Shown here in pieces: positions 52,333-60,581 of a stretch of DNA of 64,000 nt; position 1 is the stretch's first letter, and each line of letters starts with the position of its first letter. Under the pieces are notes generated by a model. The model saw nothing but the letters and a program-made list of their open reading frames with translations, was not told the origin of the DNA and searched no databases. Position numbers and translations under genes: made by a program. Source of the stretch: Cytobacillus suaedae (GTDB taxonomy: Bacteria > Bacillota > Bacilli > Bacillales > Bacillaceae_L). The DNA is taken from contig CP063163.1 in assembly GCA_014960805.1 (NCBI GenBank), positions 352,001-416,000 on the forward strand, written 5' to 3'.

Positions 52333-52653
52333 ATGATTGGAACGAAAAGCATTGTAGAAGTTGCTAGACTAAGTGGTTTACAAGAGAGAACAGGAAGGTT
52401 GATTAAAATTGGTTCTCTAGAGATTTCCTTATTTAAAACGTCACTTGGCACAGTGAGAGCCCTTCAAAACAAAAGTCCACATCCAAAGGGCGGGACACTA
52501 GTGGATGGATTAGTTAGCGGAGAGTTTGTATTTTGTCCATTATACGATTGGAAGATTTCATTAATTGATGGAAAGGTTCAAGCCCCGGATTCAGGTATGG
52601 TTAAAGTCTACGAGGTAGAAACCTTAGACGATAAAATATTTATTCTATTATAA
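52333..52653 (+). CDS. nirD: Nitrite reductase small subunit with altered Rieske ligands
   Basis: A 106-residue Rieske-fold protein, the small subunit of NirBD (NasE in B. subtilis). The fold segments GEFVFCPLYDWKISL and DGKVQAPDSG are typical. Of the four [2Fe-2S] ligands expected in C-x-H and C-x2-H motifs, only His50 and Cys68 remain; the others are Ser48 and Tyr71. A cluster is therefore unlikely, and the subunit may be structural, as E. coli NirD also lacks the ligands. The ATG at 52333 follows AAAGGAGTG; it starts 18 bases after the nirB stop. Confidence 0.9.
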   Translation: MIGTKSIVEVARLSGLQERTGRLIKIGSLEISLFKTSLGTVRALQNKSPHPKGGTLVDGLVSGEFVFCPLYDWKISLIDGKVQAPDSGMVKVYEVETLDDKIFILL

Positions 52654-52675
52654 CAGAATGGTGAGTGGATACTCT

Positions 52676-52715
52676 CAAGGTGTCCCCTCATTAATTATAC
52701 TAATGAGACACCTTG
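52676..52715 (+). promoter_or_regulatory. Hairpin between nirD and the siroheme genes
   Basis: CAAGGTGT pairs with ACACCTTG and CTCATTA with TAATGAG, with a CCC bulge and a 7-base loop. A run of G, not T, follows and forms the ribosome site of the next gene, so it is not a normal terminator. It may protect or process the message, or tune expression of the downstream genes. Confidence 0.65.
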
Positions 52716-52728
52716 GGGGGGGAACAAT

Positions 52729-54222
52729 ATGAATAAAGGGAAAGTATTTTTAGTAGGAGCAGGGCCTGGGGATGTACAGCTTATTACCGTTAAGGGAATG
52801 GAAGTGTTACGTAAGGCAGAAGTAGTCTTATATGATCGCTTAGTAAATCCCAAATTGCTCGATTTTGTACAGGAAGATTGTGAACTGATTTATTGTGGTA
52901 AACTTCCTCATCGCCATATTTTAAGACAGGAAGAAATAAATGATCTATTAGTGAAAAAGGCATTTGAAGGAAAACTGGTTGTACGTTTAAAAGGTGGTGA
53001 CCCTGGGGTATTTGGAAGAGTAGGAGAAGAAGCAGTTGCCTTAAAATCAGAAGGCATTCCATTTGAAATTGTACCAGGTATTACATCAGGTATTGCTGCC
53101 CCGTTATATGCCGGAATCCCCGTTACCCATCGAGAATATGGGGAGTCATTTGCGATTGTAACAGCACATGACAAATCAATCGATGGTAGACCTAAACTTG
53201 ACTGGAAGGGACTCGTCAGCATTGATACCATTGCTTTCTATATGGGTGTAGGTAATCTTGAATTTATAAGTGAAGGTTTAATACAAGAGGGAAAACCTTC
53301 GGACACACCTGTTATTTTAATACAGTGGGGAACCTATGGACGACAAAAAATACTTGAGGGGACACTGTCAACAATAGCACAGAAGGCACGAACAGAGAAC
53401 TTTAGCAATCCAGCTATCACGCTAGTAGGTGAAATTGTTGCTCTACGTGAACGAGTAAGCTGGTTTGAAGAGAAGCCTCTATTTGGTAGACAAATCGTAC
53501 TTGCAAGAACAAGTACAGGTAGCGGTAAAATAGCGAAAGAGCTAGTGGAACAAGGCGCAGATGTTATTGAATTTCCTAAATGGAAAAAGAAACCGGCATT
53601 AATTGACCTTAAAGTTCTAGATAAATTGAATATGTATGAAAAAGTCATTTTCACCTCTGAAGAAAGTGTAGAAGAGTTTTTTCAGCTGCTCCTTTCTAAC
53701 AGTATTGATATTCGTAGAGTACAGGCAAACGTTTATGGTTTATCTAGCAAAACCATTCAAAAGCTAAATGCGAGAGGTATTTTTGCAAAGCTGGTGGATA
53801 AACAGTATGATCAATCAGATGTATTGGTTGTTGGAGATGACTATGCTTTAAAAAATAAAAATGACTTTACGTTGCAATTTGCTAAATGTGACTTTCTAGT
53901 AACAAGCTATAAACGACTAGATGAACACTATTTTCCGTTATTCCAGCGTATGGTAGAAGAATCAACGCTAGATACAGTTGTATTTCCAAGTAGTTCTTCT
54001 GTTCAGGCATTTTTAGAAGGTCTGAGGAGTGCGGGTTTGAATTCAAATGAGTTTCTTGCAAACCTTAAGGTGGTATGTATGGGAAGTAGCACGTGGGAAG
54101 CGAGTGTGGTAAATGCTATCCTTCCAGATGATATGCCTGAAGTAGCCACTGCTGAAGGGCTGTTACAATGCTTATGTAAAAATTCTACTGTTAGAGAACT
54201 ATCAGTGACTGTAGGTGATTAG
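52729..54222 (+). CDS. cobA: Uroporphyrinogen-III C-methyltransferase fused to a HemD-like domain
   Basis: A 497-residue fusion. Residues 1-245 are a SUMT enzyme (VFLVGAGPGDVQLIT, VVRLKGGDPGVFGR, PGITSGIAAPLYAGIPVTHR) that makes precorrin-2 from uroporphyrinogen III. Residues about 255-495 look like a uroporphyrinogen-III synthase (GRQIVLARTSTGSGKIAKEL, TSEESVEEFF, FPSSSSVQAF). Such CobA-HemD fusions are common in Firmicutes. The ribosome site is the G-run after the hairpin. It supplies siroheme for NirB. Confidence 0.92.
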   Translation: MNKGKVFLVGAGPGDVQLITVKGMEVLRKAEVVLYDRLVNPKLLDFVQEDCELIYCGKLPHRHILRQEEINDLLVKKAFEGKLVVRLKGGDPGVFGRVGEEAVALKSEGIPFEIVPGITSGIAAPLYAGIPVTHREYGESFAIVTAHDKSIDGRPKLDWKGLVSIDTIAFYMGVGNLEFISEGLIQEGKPSDTPVILIQWGTYGRQKILEGTLSTIAQKARTENFSNPAITLVGEIVALRERVSWFEEKPLFGRQIVLARTSTGSGKIAKELVEQGADVIEFPKWKKKPALIDLKVLDKLNMYEKVIFTSEESVEEFFQLLLSNSIDIRRVQANVYGLSSKTIQKLNARGIFAKLVDKQYDQSDVLVVGDDYALKNKNDFTLQFAKCDFLVTSYKRLDEHYFPLFQRMVEESTLDTVVFPSSSSVQAFLEGLRSAGLNSNEFLANLKVVCMGSSTWEASVVNAILPDDMPEVATAEGLLQCLCKNSTVRELSVTVGD

Positions 54223-54228
54223 ATTAAT

Positions 54229-54963
54229 ATGAAAGCCATTGTTTATATTGGACATGGAAGTCGGAATGATACCGCAAATAATGAATTTGTCCACTTTATT
54301 AAAGAAGTGATGACAGAGGTTGGTGAACCCATTCAAGCATACGGCTTTCTTGAACTAGAAAAGCCGTCCATTAAGGAAGCGGTTGAGGAATGTATTTTAA
54401 AAGGTGCAACGGACATTAAGGTTATTCCTGTTCTGCTACTTTCTGGTATCCATGTTGCTGTAGACATTCCTAATGAGTTGAAGGCTTTAGAAGAAGAATA
54501 TCCTTTCCTTACATTCGTATATGGTCGTCCCCTAGGTGTTGATGCTCTTATGACAGAAATCTTACTACAGCGTATCAATGAGAAATCATCACCAGGGTCA
54601 CGAGGTGTACTGCTAGTTGGACATGGAAGTCGGCATCCAGAAGCAGGAGCTGAATTTGAAAAAGTAAGAGTACAGTTAGAAAATGAAACCCAATGCCCAG
54701 TCTTTACGTGCTACTTAAAAGCACAAGAACCTAGTTTTTCTTTTGAATTAGAAAAGCGGATAAAGGGTGGATATCAACAGTTAGTAGTCCTCCCATTCTT
54801 GTTATTTAAAGGTGGATTTACTTCTAAAATACGCGATGAAATTTCATCGATTAATCACAGTAAGACTGAAATCACATTTTGTGAGCCATTGGGGTTTGAC
54901 CATAGGCTAAAGAGCATCGTTTTAAAGCGAGTAAGTGAGCTTTCCTTTAAGGAGAGAAGGTAA
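54229..54963 (+). CDS. sirB: Sirohydrochlorin ferrochelatase (CbiX/SirB type)
   Basis: A 244-residue chelatase that inserts iron (or cobalt) into sirohydrochlorin. It has two similar halves, each beginning with the metal motif GHGSR (residues 7-11 and about 130-134) and a second histidine in SGIHVAVDIP. The start has only a weak ribosome site and lies six bases after the previous stop, so it is translationally coupled. It ends overlapping sirC by one base. Confidence 0.9.
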   Translation: MKAIVYIGHGSRNDTANNEFVHFIKEVMTEVGEPIQAYGFLELEKPSIKEAVEECILKGATDIKVIPVLLLSGIHVAVDIPNELKALEEEYPFLTFVYGRPLGVDALMTEILLQRINEKSSPGSRGVLLVGHGSRHPEAGAEFEKVRVQLENETQCPVFTCYLKAQEPSFSFELEKRIKGGYQQLVVLPFLLFKGGFTSKIRDEISSINHSKTEITFCEPLGFDHRLKSIVLKRVSELSFKERR

Positions 54964-55586
54964 TGAAGCGACATTATCCTATTATGTTAGATCTAGATGG
55001 AAAACAGGTTATAGTGGTAGGCGGAGGGAAAATAGCAGAGCGTAAAGTAATCGGGTTATTAGATACAAATGCACACATAACGGTTATTAGTCCTACGCTT
55101 ACGGAAGTTCTCTCGCAGTTAGTTCAAGAGCAAAGAATACAATGTAAAGAGAAAACGTTTGAATCTACGGATATAACAAATCCCTTGTTAGTATTTGGTG
55201 CAACAAATAATAAGGGTGTGAATGAAGAGGTAAAGAAGGCAGCGGAGGAAAAACAAATACTATGTTTACTTGTTGATTCTCCACTTGAATCTGATTTTCA
55301 CATTCCTTCAACCATTACAAGGGGAAGATTACAATTGATGATATCAACCTCAGGAGCAAGCCCAACTCTTGCGAAAAAAATAAAGCAAGAACTCGAGAAA
55401 AAGTATGATGAGAGCTATGAAAAGTTTTTGCACTTTCTATTTGATGCGCGTCAGCAGATTATTAAAGAGATAGAAGACCCAGAAATAAAAAGCAAACTCT
55501 TAACAGCGATTATTGATAAAAGTTTTTATGAGAGTAGTAACCGTGAGGAAAAGTTTCAAGAATTAGTAAAAGAAGTTCTAAAGTAA
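54963..55586 (+). CDS. sirC: Precorrin-2 dehydrogenase (SirC type)
   Basis: A 207-residue NAD-dependent dehydrogenase that oxidises precorrin-2 to sirohydrochlorin. The N-terminal MLDLDGKQVIVVGGGKIAERKVIGL is the family hallmark, followed by FGATNNKGVN and ISTSGASPTLAKKIK. It lacks the C-terminal methyltransferase of CysG, in line with a separate cobA. It overlaps sirB by one base (TAATG). Confidence 0.92.
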   Translation: MKRHYPIMLDLDGKQVIVVGGGKIAERKVIGLLDTNAHITVISPTLTEVLSQLVQEQRIQCKEKTFESTDITNPLLVFGATNNKGVNEEVKKAAEEKQILCLLVDSPLESDFHIPSTITRGRLQLMISTSGASPTLAKKIKQELEKKYDESYEKFLHFLFDARQQIIKEIEDPEIKSKLLTAIIDKSFYESSNREEKFQELVKEVLK

Positions 55587-55588
55587 CT

Positions 55589-55616
55589 GAACTCTACCTA
55601 GTGGGGTTCTTTTTGT
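55589..55616 (+). terminator. Terminator of the nir-siroheme operon
   Basis: Stem GAACTC/GGGTTC with a 9-base loop and a long T-rich run; one base pair is G-T. Confidence 0.75.
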
Positions 55617-55725
55617 TTTTTCTTATGGTATGATATGTGAGATTATTATCATTGAAATTGATGGAAATGGTTAACACTAATCTTAGATGATTATTTACTA
55701 CATATAAGCAAAAAAGGAGACTATT

Positions 55726-56949
55726 ATGTCGGAGAAATGGGAATTTTTAAGTCAGACCAAACCGTTCTTGCAAGAAGCTTGGAATAAATCAGGATTTGCA
55801 AGCCCAACAGCTGTTCAGGTGAAGGCAGCACCTCAGGTATTAGAAGGAAAAGATATTATCGTTGAATCACCAACCGGAACAGGTAAAACATTAGCATATC
55901 TATTGCCCGTTTTAAGTAAAATTGATCCAGAGCACGGTGGGGTTCAAGCTCTTATCTTAGCTTCTTCACATGAACTAGTTATGCAGATTAACCTTGAAGT
56001 CCAGAAATGGGCAGAAGGTAGTGGAATTAGAGGAGCGAGCTTTATAGGTGGAGCCAATGTAAAACGCCAGCTAGAAAAGTTAAAGAAGCGACCTCAAGTA
56101 GTAGTAGGTACTCCTGGTAGAGTTCAGGAATTAATCAAACAGAAGAAGTTAAAAATGCATGAGGTAAAAACGATTGTCTTAGATGAAGGTGATCAATTAC
56201 TTGTACCTGAACATACAAATACGGTGGAAACCATTATCAAGGCAACGTTAGCAGACCGTCAAATTGTTCTATTTTCTGCAACGATGCCTGCTCATACGGA
56301 AAGAGCAGCAAGAGTGTTTATGAACAATCCAGAAGTTATTAAGGTTACGAAAGAGGATATGCCTGAATCAAAGGTTGAACATATTTATTTTGTATGTGAC
56401 TCTCGTGAAAAGGTAGAAGTTCTTGAGAAAATCGGTCGTATTGAAAATGTAAAAGCCTTGACTTTTGTTAAAGATATTGGAAATCTTGCTGTCGTAGCTG
56501 AAAAGCTTCAATTCAAGCGAATTCCTTTATCTGTTTTACACAGTGATTCAAAAAAGGAAGAAAGAGCAAATGCGATTAAATCCTTTAGAGCAGGGAAGGT
56601 CCCAATGTTAGTAGCTACAGACGTAGCAGCAAGGGGCTTAGATATCGAGGGATTAAGCCATGTTGTTCACTTTGACCTTGCAGAGGATTTAACTCAGTAT
56701 ACACACCGATCTGGAAGAACCGGTAGAGCGGGAGCAGCAGGAACAGTCATATCGATTGTTACAGAAAGAGAAGAAAGAACATTAAAGCAGTATGCGCGTG
56801 AATTGGGCTTCAATGTTAGTAAAAAGGTGTTCTTCAAAGGGCAAATTGCCGATGAGCGTAAAACACCAATGGCTGCTTCTCAACCAAAAAGGACGAATGA
56901 ACGTAAAACCCCAGTGCCAGCTTCACAATCAAAAAGAAACAAGAAGTAA
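55726..56949 (+). CDS. DEAD-box RNA helicase (DEGD variant)
   Basis: A 407-residue ATP-dependent RNA helicase. Motifs in order: Q motif SPTAVQ, Walker A SPTGTGKT, PTREL-like ASSHELVMQ, GTPGR, DEGD in the Walker B position, SAT, and HRSGRTGRAG. The short basic tail contains two copies of ERKTP-xxAS-Q-KR. The layout is closest to B. subtilis YfmL, which aids ribosome assembly and growth in the cold, but this is a judgement from memory. AAAAAAGGAG precedes the ATG. Confidence 0.88.
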   Translation: MSEKWEFLSQTKPFLQEAWNKSGFASPTAVQVKAAPQVLEGKDIIVESPTGTGKTLAYLLPVLSKIDPEHGGVQALILASSHELVMQINLEVQKWAEGSGIRGASFIGGANVKRQLEKLKKRPQVVVGTPGRVQELIKQKKLKMHEVKTIVLDEGDQLLVPEHTNTVETIIKATLADRQIVLFSATMPAHTERAARVFMNNPEVIKVTKEDMPESKVEHIYFVCDSREKVEVLEKIGRIENVKALTFVKDIGNLAVVAEKLQFKRIPLSVLHSDSKKEERANAIKSFRAGKVPMLVATDVAARGLDIEGLSHVVHFDLAEDLTQYTHRSGRTGRAGAAGTVISIVTEREERTLKQYARELGFNVSKKVFFKGQIADERKTPMAASQPKRTNERKTPVPASQSKRNKK

Positions 56950-56993
56950 AAGGGAGGAGATGATCCTCTCTTTTTTAGAAGGGAGAAACTCGA

Positions 56994-57650
56994 ATGGAAA
57001 GAACTGCATTACTAGTGGGAGCTTCAGGTTTAGTCGGAAATGAGTTGGTGAAGTATTTATTACACAGCGATGAATATAAACGTGTAACGATTCTAGTACG
57101 TGGTGATTACGCTGTTACGTCTCCAAAATTGGTTGTTAAAAAAGTTGATTTTGATGGTTCTCCATATGAAAATCTTGAACCTGTAGATGATATTTTTTGC
57201 TGTTTAGGAACCACGATTAAAAAGGCAAAAACAAAAGAAAACTTTTTGAAAGTGGATTTTCAATATCCAATAGAGCTTGCGAAATGGGGAGCGGAAAATG
57301 GTGCTAAACAATATTTAGTGGTATCAGCCATGGGAGCAAATAGTAACTCTAAGGTTTTCTATAACCAAGTAAAAGGTAAGCTCGAGGATCAATTAAAAAG
57401 TCTTGATCTACCACATGTTCATATCTTTAGGCCATCATTACTCCTCGGAGATCGAAAAGAGTTTCGACTAGGAGAAAAAGTGGGAGAGTATGTTATGAAA
57501 TTCCTCTTCTTTGCATTAGTGGGGCCGTGGAGAAAGTACCGAGCCATCGAAGCAAAGCAGGTAGCTCTTGCGATGTATAAAAAAGCAGTGGTACCAACCA
57601 ACAAGGCTTACGCTGTTTATGAGTCGGATGAGATTGAAAATACAAAGTAA
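56994..57650 (+). CDS. NAD(P)-binding protein, atypical SDR (HTATIP2-like)
   Basis: A 218-residue Rossmann protein of the NAD(P)H-binding (NmrA/HTATIP2-like) group. It begins ALLVGASGLVGNELVKYLL (a GxxGxxG motif), has CCLGTTIKKAKTKENFLKVD, and a YNQVKGKLE segment in the Tyr-x3-Lys position. Substrate unknown. GAAGGGAG precedes the ATG. It lies 44 bases after the helicase and may be co-transcribed. Confidence 0.83.
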   Translation: MERTALLVGASGLVGNELVKYLLHSDEYKRVTILVRGDYAVTSPKLVVKKVDFDGSPYENLEPVDDIFCCLGTTIKKAKTKENFLKVDFQYPIELAKWGAENGAKQYLVVSAMGANSNSKVFYNQVKGKLEDQLKSLDLPHVHIFRPSLLLGDRKEFRLGEKVGEYVMKFLFFALVGPWRKYRAIEAKQVALAMYKKAVVPTNKAYAVYESDEIENTK

Positions 57651-57652
57651 AA

Positions 57653-57682
57653 GCCAGTCCATATAAGGACTGGCATTTTATT
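57653..57682. terminator. Terminator between convergent genes
   Basis: Perfect stem GCCAGTCC/GGACTGGC with a 6-base loop and T-rich tail. Confidence 0.88.
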
Positions 57683-57872
57683 ATAATATATCTATGACTC
57701 TGCCAACTTGCCCAGACTCAAGTCTTACTTTAATGCCATGAGGATGAAAACTGGATTTTGTCAGAATGTCTTTTACAACACCTTGTGTCTTCTTTCCAGT
57801 ACGTTGGTCTTCCTTTAGAATAACATTTACATTCAATCCTGCACGAATGTTACTGCGTTGTTGACCGCTCAT
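57681..57872 (-). CDS. ywbE: YwbE family protein
   Basis: A 63-residue protein of the YwbE/DUF2196 family. The family words IRAGLNVNVILKEDQRTGK, TQGVVKDILTKSSFHPHGIKVRL and GRVIDIL are all present, and the length is normal. It is a small beta-barrel-like protein of unknown role. It overlaps the upstream gene by one base (TAATG), so the two are coupled. Confidence 0.92.
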   Translation of the reverse strand: MSGQQRSNIRAGLNVNVILKEDQRTGKKTQGVVKDILTKSSFHPHGIKVRLESGQVGRVIDIL

Positions 57873-58078
57873 TAAGAGCCCATTTTTCTACGTGTATTGC
57901 TAGGTTTCTTTGTCATTTGGCTTTTCATTTTTTGACCTTGTAAACCAGCATTTCCACCTGTTTTTCCTGCATTTTGCTCTTGCTTTTTGCTAGCTAATCT
58001 TTGTTTCGCAAGTTCTTGCAGACTTAATTTTTTCGTTTCAGTAACTACTTCTTGTTCATTATTTGAAGAGTTTGTCAT
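57872..58078 (-). CDS. Small basic low-complexity protein upstream of ywbE
   Basis: A 68-residue protein rich in Lys, Gln, Asn and Ser with no recognised domain. A helix (ELAKQRLASKKQEQ) is followed by a flexible basic tail (KKPSNTRRKMGS), which could bind nucleic acid. The ATG at 58078 has AAGGAG at a suitable distance; the longer reading to 58087 starts in the ribosome site region. It is the first gene of a two-gene unit with ywbE. Confidence 0.65.
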   Translation of the reverse strand: MTNSSNNEQEVVTETKKLSLQELAKQRLASKKQEQNAGKTGGNAGLQGQKMKSQMTKKPSNTRRKMGS

Positions 58079-58162
58079 GAATAGCAATCTCCTTTAATTT
58101 AAGTTTTCTACTTATTATAATACAAAAATAAGCTAAGTAATACATGTCTAGTAAAATAATTA

Positions 58163-59110
58163 CTAGTAGCCCATTTCTTTTAGTAGATCAATCATTAAAT
58201 CAGGTCGATCAGTCATAATCCCGTCTGCACCTGCTTCAATGAGGAACCGCATCGTTTCTTTTTCATTAATGGTCCAGTAATGAACCTCCATTCCTCTACG
58301 ATGGGCACCTTCGATGATTTTCTTATCTGTTAAATCAAAGATACTTTCACTCGTAGGAATCTGAATGGCATCTACATTAGGATTATAGAGGTTTCGAACA
58401 AATAGTTTGTGGGCTAAAACAAACTTTAAAACCTCTTGTTTCCCTCCAGCTACTGGTGTTTTTCCTTTCGAATAGGTTTGGAATGTATCAATCACTTTTT
58501 GATCGAATGAAACAATATTCACCTGTTCTTCAAGCTTATATTTTTCAAGAAGTTCCCATAGTTTTTGCGCCATTTCATCATAACGTTCAGGTGGATTTGT
58601 CGCTTTTATTTCTATGACCATCCGCCGCATATCACCAAAAGTTTGAAATACCTCTTCAACCGTTGGGATATAAACTCCTTTGTCTCGATAACTATATTCT
58701 CCATTTAAATCCTTAAAGTAATAACCAGCATCTAGCTTTTGAATTTCCTCTAACGTTAATTCAGCAACACGACCACTACCATTGGTCGTTCTATCAACTG
58801 TATTATCATGAATAGTCACGAGATGCCCGTCTTTCGTAATGTGAATATCAAATTCAAGTACATCAACATTTAACTCATCGGCTACTGAAAATGAGGCCAT
58901 CGTATTTGAAGGAGCTAAGTGTTCACCACCTTGGTGAGCAATAACAAGAGGTTTGTCATGATTAAAAAAGGCGCGTTCAGGTCTCTTTTCAACGGGTAAG
59001 AAGTTGACTAGTATAAATACCATAAAGAGAAATAGTAGAGCAATTAGAATGATATATCGACTCCTTTTTGGTTTTTTCGTTTCTAAGGCACCTTGAACCA
59101 TTTGTATCAT
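58163..59110 (-). CDS. Glycerophosphodiester phosphodiesterase family protein
   Basis: A 315-residue enzyme that hydrolyses glycerophosphodiesters to glycerol 3-phosphate and an alcohol. An N-terminal membrane helix (IILIALLFLFMVFILVNF) anchors the domain outside the cell. Catalytic segments are AHQGGEHLAPSNT, EFDIHITKDGHLVTIHD and the later VIEIKATNP. The usual HRG is HQG and the usual PENT is PSNT, a subfamily form. The ATG directly follows the P450 stop with no gap. The next in-frame ATG, three codons later, is an alternative start. Confidence 0.87.
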   Translation of the reverse strand: MIQMVQGALETKKPKRSRYIILIALLFLFMVFILVNFLPVEKRPERAFFNHDKPLVIAHQGGEHLAPSNTMASFSVADELNVDVLEFDIHITKDGHLVTIHDNTVDRTTNGSGRVAELTLEEIQKLDAGYYFKDLNGEYSYRDKGVYIPTVEEVFQTFGDMRRMVIEIKATNPPERYDEMAQKLWELLEKYKLEEQVNIVSFDQKVIDTFQTYSKGKTPVAGGKQEVLKFVLAHKLFVRNLYNPNVDAIQIPTSESIFDLTDKKIIEGAHRRGMEVHYWTINEKETMRFLIEAGADGIMTDRPDLMIDLLKEMGY

Positions 59111-60319
59111 CTACCTCGTTTCTGCTTCAAAATGTAAGGCTTCAAATCCACGGAATGCGATATTTTTTCTCCATATAGGCTTCTCAAGTAAGCGCGGGTT
59201 TGCAAAGCACTCTACTAGTTTTTCTAATGCAATGATTCCTTCAAGTCTAGCAAGTGGTGCACCAAGACAGAAGTGAGGACCAGAAGCGAATGATAAATGC
59301 TTAAGGGTGTCTCGTTGAATGTTAAATGAATTTGGATCCTCGTTAATTAAAGGGTCTCGATTTGCTCCTGCTAACGAAATAAAGGCAATCTGGCCTTTTT
59401 TCAATTGTTGTCCTGCCAACTCCATATCTTCTGCAATCCATCTTGACGTCATTAAAACTGGTGGCTCAAACCGTAATGTTTCCTCAACGACATTTGAAAT
59501 TAGAGTACGATCCTCTTGAACGAGCTTCAATTGTTCTGGATGTGTAAGTAACAAATAATAGGCATTGGTAATGAGGTTCACCGTTGTTTCATGACCAGCA
59601 ACTAGCAAAAGTAAACAAGTAGCGATCATTTCATCTTCGTTAAGGTTATCTCCATTTGCTTCAGCTTGTATTAAACCGCTTAGTAAATCTTCTTGTGGAG
59701 AGTTTCTTTTTATAGAAATGAGTTCACGAAAATAGTGGCTTGCTTCTTTAAGGTCGTCTGAAACAGATTCTAAATCATCCATTGTTGTATTAAAATCAAT
59801 GAACTTTATAAATGCATCAGACCATTTGCGGAAAAGCTCGCGATCTTCTTTAGGCACACCTAACAGCTCAGTGATTACAAACACAGGTAATAGATATGAA
59901 AAATCTCGGATTAGCTCATGTTGAGACTGTCCCTGACGAGCAGTTAAGAGATAAGAAGCGATATCTTCTATAGCTGGACGTAAGCGGTCTACCATTTTAG
60001 GTGTAAAAGCTTTATTCACGAGATTACGAAGGCGTGTATGGTCTGGCGCATCTCGAAACAGCATCATATTTCTGGTAAGCTCAATTGCTGGCATAACCCT
60101 CTCAGAAAAGGTTGCTAGATTCTCAGGAGGAAATAGTTTTCGGCCCTCTTTAATAAACCTAGGGTCTTTTAATGCAAATTCGGCCTCCTTATAGCCAGTA
60201 ATGAGCCAACCTGTTGAATTAAGGAAGTTTCCAAACAGAACAGGATTATTTTCTCGAGCTGCATTAAAGATTGAATAAGGGTCGTTAATAAATAAGTCGG
60301 GAGTAATACTATTTAACAT
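59111..60319 (-). CDS. Cytochrome P450 (CYP107-type)
   Basis: A 402-residue soluble monooxygenase. The I-helix oxygen motif is AGHETT, the ExxR motif is EETLR, and the heme-ligand loop is FASGPHFCLG with Cys351. Length and wording fit the bacterial CYP107/CYP109 range. No ferredoxin or ferredoxin reductase gene is adjacent, so it must borrow electron carriers. The substrate is unknown; Bacillus P450s of this size act on fatty acids, sterols or secondary metabolites. AAAGGAGAA precedes the ATG. It is co-transcribed with the GDPD gene (zero spacing). Confidence 0.92.
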   Translation of the reverse strand: MLNSITPDLFINDPYSIFNAARENNPVLFGNFLNSTGWLITGYKEAEFALKDPRFIKEGRKLFPPENLATFSERVMPAIELTRNMMLFRDAPDHTRLRNLVNKAFTPKMVDRLRPAIEDIASYLLTARQGQSQHELIRDFSYLLPVFVITELLGVPKEDRELFRKWSDAFIKFIDFNTTMDDLESVSDDLKEASHYFRELISIKRNSPQEDLLSGLIQAEANGDNLNEDEMIATCLLLLVAGHETTVNLITNAYYLLLTHPEQLKLVQEDRTLISNVVEETLRFEPPVLMTSRWIAEDMELAGQQLKKGQIAFISLAGANRDPLINEDPNSFNIQRDTLKHLSFASGPHFCLGAPLARLEGIIALEKLVECFANPRLLEKPIWRKNIAFRGFEALHFEAETR

Positions 60320-60391
60320 GGTTAGTTCTCCTTTTTTTAGATGTTATCTAAAGTATTTCGTTAGTCGTGTCTAAAGTCCTTTTACTATAAT

Positions 60392-60419
60392 ATATTTTCT
60401 CGGAACGTTCAGAAAATAT
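60392..60419. promoter_or_regulatory. Dyad in the P450-helD gap
   Basis: Perfect 9-bp arms ATATTTTCT/AGAAAATAT flank a 10-bp centre containing GAACGTTC. On the minus strand TATTAT just downstream could be the -10 of the P450 promoter, so the dyad would overlap its -35 region and act as an operator. Confidence 0.55.
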
Positions 60420-60581
60420 TGCAAAGGATTCTTACTTGTAATATAATGACAAATACGTCTTTTGAAAATTACATATGAAATCCCTATAGGCCGTGTCTCC
60501 TGTAGTGTTTTAACCATGGATCCGTTGTTCATGGTTTTTCTGTCGTACATTATCATCTACATTGTTGAAAGGGTGAAGTCA

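Noticed and set aside
60462-60581. N-terminal extension of HelD
   Set aside because: The extra 40 residues would form a hydrophobic tail absent from HelD; the ATG at 60582 has its own ribosome site and gives the normal length.
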